A DNA stretch of 8,079 nucleotides from Candidatus Omnitrophica bacterium 4484_49 (GTDB taxonomy: Bacteria; Omnitrophota; Gorgyraeia; Kaelpiales; Kaelpiaceae). Under the pieces are notes generated by a model. The model worked only from the letters and a program-made list of their open reading frames with translations, did no database searches and had not been told where the DNA came from. Positions 4,341 to 8,079 of the stretch are shown one piece after another. The number at the start of each line of letters is the position of its first letter. Within the stretch, counting starts at the first letter, position 1. The stretch is from contig NATI01000038.1 in NCBI GenBank assembly GCA_002085265.1, forward strand, positions 1-8,079, in the 5' to 3' direction. The translations under genes were made by a program, and so were the position numbers.

Positions 4341-7289
4341 ATGTCCTGGCAAGGAAAATTGACCAAGATAGATGAGTATAGATGGATGATTCCCAAAGAT
4401 TACAAACCCGGAATGAGAGTTCCGGGAATTATTTATGCCACTGAAAAGATGATTAAGCAAATCATTCAGGATCAAGCGCCAGAGCAGGTTGCCAATGTTG
4501 CCCATCTTCCTGGTATTGTGAAATATTCCTTGGCAATGCCTGACATCCACTGGGGTTATGGTTTTTGCATAGGAGGAGTTGCTGCTACAGATCCTGAAAA
4601 AAATGGGGTAATTTCTCCTGGAGGTGTCGGCTACGATATCTCGTGTCTCCATGGTGATACTAAAATTATTCACTCCTTAGGATATACTTTACCTATTAAA
4701 GAATTTGTAAAGAATTCCAATCACCAGATTAAATGTATTGATTTTGAAAAGGTAAAATTGGAAGAAGCTCCTATTCTCTTTTATTTAAAGAGAAAAGTCA
4801 ATCCAGCGATATTTAAGATTGTCACTCAAAGTGGCAGAGAGATAGAAGCTACTTCTGATCATCCATTTTATACTCCCAGAGGAATGGTGGAACTTAGAAA
4901 TTTAAGAATAGGAGATAAGATTGGTCTTTTTCCTTTTGAGGGTGTAGATTATGTGGAGCCTGAGGAAAAAATTTTAGTCGATAAAGAAAGATTAAGAAAA
5001 CACTGGTCTTCTTTAAATCAAAATCCCAAGGCTCACGGTTTTCAACAAATAATAAACCAATTATTGCAGAGGCAGTTATTACCTTTAAAAACAACTTCGT
5101 CACAATTCCCTTATTTATTGAAAATAATGGGTTATTTATTAGGAGATGGAACGATGTATTTTGAAAATAAACACAACAAAGGAAAGATTGTCTTCTATGG
5201 AAAAGAAGAAGATTTGGAATTAATAAAAAAAGATATAGAAAGGATAGGGTTTACAGCGAAATTATATCGGCGTCATAGAAATCATAAAATAAAAACTCCT
5301 TATAATATCTATCAGTTTCAAAGAGAAGAAGTGAGTTTAAAGGTAAATTCAAGTAGCCTTGCTTTATTACTTTGGTCTTTAGGAATGCCCCTGGGAAATA
5401 AAGCCGCGCAAGATTTTAGTTTGCCAACATGGTTATTTGAACTCCCTCTTTGGCAAAAGAGATTATTTTTAGCAAGCTTCTTTGGTGCAGAATTAACCTC
5501 TCCCCATTCAATTAAAGAACATGGTTTTAATTTTTATATGCCAGTTTTAGGAATTAATAAAAATGAGAAGTATATTAATAGTGGAAGAAAATTACTTTTT
5601 CAAATATCTAAAATTTTAAAAGAGTTTGATATTAATACTAAAAGAATAAGCCAGCGTAAAGAAAATGTAAATAAGAAAAAAGAAATCTCTTACAGGCTGA
5701 GATTACTTTTTTCTTCTTCTCCCCAAAATCTGTGTAAGTTATGGTCAAAAATTGGTTTTGAATACAATCTGGAGAAACAGTTTTTGGCTAATATAGCAAC
5801 TCATTATATAAAATTAAAGGGAAAGTATATCAACGATAAAATTTTAAATGAAGGAATTAAGTCTCGCAGGGGCAAGAAACATTGGAAAGAATCCCAGCGA
5901 GAGGAACTCTGGGAATTAGTTCAAAAGGGTGGAAGGAAACTGGCTCGGCCATTTAAGGGAAAATTCCCTACTTTTGAAGAATTTATTGAAAAATCCACTC
6001 AAAATTTAGGCAAAAGTGGAATGGTATGGGATGAAATTATAAATATTGAAGAGATTCCGTATAACGATTATGTATATGACTTTACAGTTGAACATAAAGA
6101 CCACAATTTTATTGCCAATGGTTTTGTAGTTTCTAATTGCGGAGTCAGGCTTATAAGGACAGATTTGAGTTATGAAGAAGTAAAACACAAAATCAGAGAC
6201 ATAGTTCATGCTCTTTATGTGACAGTTCCTGCTGGTGTTGGGTCCAAAGGAGAGATCAGAGTTTCCCATCAGGAGGAAAAACAGTTAATGCTTAAAGGAG
6301 CCAGATGGGCAGTGGAGAAAGGATACGGGGTAAAAGAAGATTTAGAGCATTGTGAAGAATATGGGGCAATTGATGGTGCAAATCCAGATAAGGTTTCTCA
6401 GCGGGCATACGAAAGAGGCAAGGCTCAGGCGGGAACACTTGGTTCTGGTAATCATTTCTTAGAAGTTCAGGTAGTTGATCAAATATATGATGAGGAAATC
6501 GCAAATAAATTAGGAATTTATCTGGGTTCAATAACCATAATGATTCATACCGGCTCCCGGGGATTTGGTTATCAGATTTGTGATGACTACATAAGAGTTA
6601 TGAACAGAGCAGTGCAAAAATATGGAATTAAATTACCTGATAGGCAACTTGCCTGCGCACCAATAAATTCTCCCGAAGCCCAAGATTATATCTCAGCAAT
6701 GAGATGTGCTGCCAATTATGCCTGGGCTAACAGGCAGTGTATTACCTATCTGGTTCGCAGAGCATTGGAAAGAGTATTTAATAAAAGCTGGGAATCCTTA
6801 GGATTAAATTTAATTTACGATGTAGCCCATAATATTGCTAAATTTGAGAGACATAAAATAAATGGAGAAGAAAAAACTTTATGTGTTCACAGGAAAGGGG
6901 CAACGAGGGCATTTCCTCCTGCTCACCCTGATTTACCTGAGGATTATAAAGATATTGGCCAGCCAGTAATAATTCCTGGGGATATGGGAACAAATTCATA
7001 TCTATTGATAGGAACTGAAAAAGCAATGGAGGAAACATTTGGGTCGACCTGTCACGGCGCAGGGAGGCTCATGTCACGCTCTCAGGCAATAAAAAAAGGT
7101 CGCGGCCGTTCAATTGCAAAGGAATTGGAGTCTCAGGGAATAATAGTTATGGCATCAGGGCGAGAGACCTTGGCAGAGGAGATGCCTGAAGCATATAAAG
7201 ATGTAAATGATGTAGTTGAAGCGGTAGTCGGTGCTGGTATTTCCAGGAAAGTCTGTAGAATGAGACCGCTGGGAGTGGTGAAAGGATAA
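4341..7289 (+). CDS. rtcB: RNA-splicing ligase RtcB precursor containing an intein
   Basis: RtcB joins RNA 2',3'-cyclic-phosphate or 3'-phosphate ends to 5'-OH ends using GTP and Mn2+, in tRNA splicing or RNA repair. The 982-residue precursor has a 101-residue N-extein, a 498-residue intein (102-599) and a 383-residue C-extein (600-982). Splicing would give a 484-residue ligase, close to the 481 of Pyrococcus horikoshii RtcB. MPDIHWGYG (66-74) and SPGGVGYDIS (92-101) precede the intein; CGVRLIRTDL follows it. By alignment from memory with the Pyrococcus enzyme, the metal ligands are Asp99, Cys600, His705 (GSGNHFLEV), His736 (HTGSRGFG) and His830 (DVAHNIAK). The guanylylated His is His905 (TCHGAGRLMSR), and the C-terminal Lys981 matches the GMP-contacting Lys. 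HRKGATRAFPP lies at 850-860. All key residues are present, so both exteins look functional. No archease, rtcA or rtcR is in the window. serS follows after 25 bases, suggesting co-transcription. Confidence 0.96.
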   Translation: MSWQGKLTKIDEYRWMIPKDYKPGMRVPGIIYATEKMIKQIIQDQAPEQVANVAHLPGIVKYSLAMPDIHWGYGFCIGGVAATDPEKNGVISPGGVGYDISCLHGDTKIIHSLGYTLPIKEFVKNSNHQIKCIDFEKVKLEEAPILFYLKRKVNPAIFKIVTQSGREIEATSDHPFYTPRGMVELRNLRIGDKIGLFPFEGVDYVEPEEKILVDKERLRKHWSSLNQNPKAHGFQQIINQLLQRQLLPLKTTSSQFPYLLKIMGYLLGDGTMYFENKHNKGKIVFYGKEEDLELIKKDIERIGFTAKLYRRHRNHKIKTPYNIYQFQREEVSLKVNSSSLALLLWSLGMPLGNKAAQDFSLPTWLFELPLWQKRLFLASFFGAELTSPHSIKEHGFNFYMPVLGINKNEKYINSGRKLLFQISKILKEFDINTKRISQRKENVNKKKEISYRLRLLFSSSPQNLCKLWSKIGFEYNLEKQFLANIATHYIKLKGKYINDKILNEGIKSRRGKKHWKESQREELWELVQKGGRKLARPFKGKFPTFEEFIEKSTQNLGKSGMVWDEIINIEEIPYNDYVYDFTVEHKDHNFIANGFVVSNCGVRLIRTDLSYEEVKHKIRDIVHALYVTVPAGVGSKGEIRVSHQEEKQLMLKGARWAVEKGYGVKEDLEHCEEYGAIDGANPDKVSQRAYERGKAQAGTLGSGNHFLEVQVVDQIYDEEIANKLGIYLGSITIMIHTGSRGFGYQICDDYIRVMNRAVQKYGIKLPDRQLACAPINSPEAQDYISAMRCAANYAWANRQCITYLVRRALERVFNKSWESLGLNLIYDVAHNIAKFERHKINGEEKTLCVHRKGATRAFPPAHPDLPEDYKDIGQPVIIPGDMGTNSYLLIGTEKAMEETFGSTCHGAGRLMSRSQAIKKGRGRSIAKELESQGIIVMASGRETLAEEMPEAYKDVNDVVEAVVGAGISRKVCRMRPLGVVKG
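4644..6137 (+). mobile_element. Intein with LAGLIDADG homing endonuclease inside RtcB
   Basis: This 498-residue protein-splicing element is bounded by Cys1 (CLHGDTKI) and Asn498, with Cys as the first C-extein residue. Intein numbering: splicing block A is at 1-8; block B is GREIEATSDHPFYT at 64-77, with the T-x-x-H pair Thr70/His73; block F is VYDFTVEHKDHNFIA at 477-491, with His487; block G is NGFVVSN at 492-498. The penultimate residue is Ser497, where most inteins have His. Two LAGLIDADG helices are visible: KIMGYLLGDG at 160-169 (acid Asp168) and FLASFFGAEL at 275-284 (acid Glu283). Both catalytic acids are present, so the endonuclease may be active. A basic region of about 80 residues (381-460) between the endonuclease and block F is unassigned. 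Insertion just before the metal-binding Cys matches the known archaeal RtcB intein site. Base composition looks AT-richer than the exteins: a hand count of three 60-base lines each gave about 27% G+C in the intein and 42% outside it. Confidence 0.95.
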
Positions 7290-7303
7290 TGGCATTGATA
7301 AGT

Positions 7304-7310
7304 AGGAGGA
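7304..7310 (+). promoter_or_regulatory. Ribosome binding site of serS
   Basis: AGGAGGA, four bases before the ATG at 7315, is a strong Shine-Dalgarno in the short rtcB-serS gap. It supports the ATG at 7315 and independent initiation within a shared transcript. No terminator is visible in the gap. Confidence 0.8.
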
Positions 7311-7314
7311 ACGA

Positions 7315-8079
7315 ATGCTGGATTTAAAATTTATCAGAGAAAATGTAGATTTAGTAAAGAAAAGCATAAAAAATAGAGGTATGGAGGTAGATATAGATAG
7401 ACTGCTTGCAATTGATGACCGCAGAAGAACCATTCAGAAACAGCTGGATGAACTCCGGCATAAACACAAGCAGGAGAATAAAGAAATTCCAGAATTGAGA
7501 AAAAGAGGCGAAGATGTTTCCCGGAAAATTGAGGAGTTAAAAAAACTTTCTCAGCAGATAGATTCTCTGGAGAAACAACTCAGAGATGCCCAAGAAGAGT
7601 CAAAACAGATGCTTTTAATAATTCCCAATATTCCCCATGAGTCAGTTCCTGTTGGGCTTGATGCCAGTTACAATGAGATTGTAAAAGAATGGGGTAAGCC
7701 ACCAGTTTTTGATTTCAAGCCATTGACTCATATTGAAATTGGAGAACATCTGGACATTCTGGATTTTCAGAGAGCATCTCGAATGACCGGTTCCAATTTT
7801 GTTTTATTTAAAGGTGCAGGTGCCAGGCTGGTAAGAGCATTAATTAATTTTATGCTTGATTTGCATACTCAAAAGCATGGCTATAAAGAAATCTGGCCAC
7901 CTCTTTTGGTTAACAGAAAGAGTATGACTGGAACCGGGCAGTTACCCAAACTGGAAGAGGATATGTATCGGCTTAAAGATGACGACTATTTTTTGATTCC
8001 GACAGCAGAAGTACCTGTAACCAATATCCATAGAGAGGAGATTTTAGAAGAGGACCAATTGCCGATTTATTATACCGCC
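7315..8079 (+). CDS. serS: Seryl-tRNA synthetase, N-terminal 255 residues (runs off window)
   Basis: Class II aminoacyl-tRNA synthetase that charges tRNA-Ser (and tRNA-Sec) with serine. The visible 255 of about 425 residues start MLDLKFIRENVDLVKKSI, the standard bacterial SerRS opening. Residues 28-100 form the charged two-helix coiled-coil arm that grips the long variable arm of the tRNA. The catalytic core begins with NIPHESVPVG (105-114). It shows LDFQRASRMTGSNFVLFKGA (149-168), RLVRALINFMLD (171-182), the motif 1 region GYKEIWPPLLV (189-199), TGTGQLPKLEEDMY (205-218) and the serine-binding TAE loop at 230-232. The window ends just before motif 2. Nothing unusual is seen. It is probably transcribed from the rtcB promoter, 25 bases after the rtcB stop. 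Confidence 0.96.
   Translation, partial: MLDLKFIRENVDLVKKSIKNRGMEVDIDRLLAIDDRRRTIQKQLDELRHKHKQENKEIPELRKRGEDVSRKIEELKKLSQQIDSLEKQLRDAQEESKQMLLIIPNIPHESVPVGLDASYNEIVKEWGKPPVFDFKPLTHIEIGEHLDILDFQRASRMTGSNFVLFKGAGARLVRALINFMLDLHTQKHGYKEIWPPLLVNRKSMTGTGQLPKLEEDMYRLKDDDYFLIPTAEVPVTNIHREEILEEDQLPIYYTA

Noticed and set aside
4207..4362. Small + strand ORF of 51 codons with a hydrophobic start (MKQYLFLTMVFISF)
   Set aside because: It has no ribosome site, overlaps the rtcB promoter, ribosome site and start codon, and lies largely within the nested inverted repeat. It is most likely chance in AT-rich DNA.
4308..4673. Minus-strand ORF of 121 codons
   Set aside because: It lies opposite the rtcB promoter and N-extein, has no recognisable domain, and is a shadow of a strongly supported gene.
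7290..7314. Possible terminator between rtcB and serS
   Set aside because: The 25-base gap holds only the ribosome site, with no stem-loop or T-run.
7155..7433. Minus-strand ORF of 92 codons across the rtcB-serS junction
   Set aside because: It is antisense to two confident genes and its low-complexity Ser/Phe/Leu composition is typical of a shadow frame.

Overview
The window (8,079 bases) looks like chromosomal DNA from an AT-rich, probably anaerobic bacterium. It is bacterial because it carries RNase PH, a bacterial-type seryl-tRNA synthetase, Shine-Dalgarno sites and sigma-70-like promoters. An anaerobic or low-oxygen life is inferred from the split, oxygen-sensitive type of iron-sulfur fumarase. 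I cannot place it in a phylum from sequence alone; the gene mix would suit an uncultivated lineage. All supported genes are on the + strand.

Region 1 (1-1475): the last 33 codons of an unrecognised gene, then the alpha and beta subunits of a class I (4Fe-4S) fumarate hydratase. They are tightly coupled: a stop one base before the alpha start, then an ATGA overlap between alpha and beta. The alpha start is set at 106, not at a TTG at 22, because a different frame encodes the upstream gene's C-terminus up to 104.

Region 2 (1530-2839): rph (RNase PH, 3' tRNA trimming) overlaps rdgB (XTP/dITP pyrophosphatase) by one base, a common housekeeping pair.

Region 3 (2829-4280): a sodium:solute symporter family protein with its own control region. 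This comprises heptad repeats CTAACNN, a near-perfect extended sigma-70 promoter whose -10 box ends only 10 bases before the ATG (so the mRNA should be leaderless or nearly so), and a 33-bp dyad covering the -10 box. A nested inverted repeat overlaps the symporter's stop codon.

Region 4 (4287-8079): a promoter and strong ribosome site lead into rtcB (RNA 2',3'-cyclic phosphate/3'-phosphate to 5'-OH ligase), interrupted by a 498-residue intein with a LAGLIDADG homing endonuclease. The intein sits directly before the metal-binding cysteine of the RtcB active site, so no functional ligase can form before splicing. serS follows 25 bases later and runs off the window. RtcB and SerRS both act on RNA/tRNA, so this may be a small RNA-repair/translation operon.

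The most interesting items are the intein in the RtcB active site (with a non-canonical Ser-Asn C-terminus) and the compact leaderless promoter/operator of the symporter. No tRNA, rRNA, CRISPR array or insertion sequence was seen.
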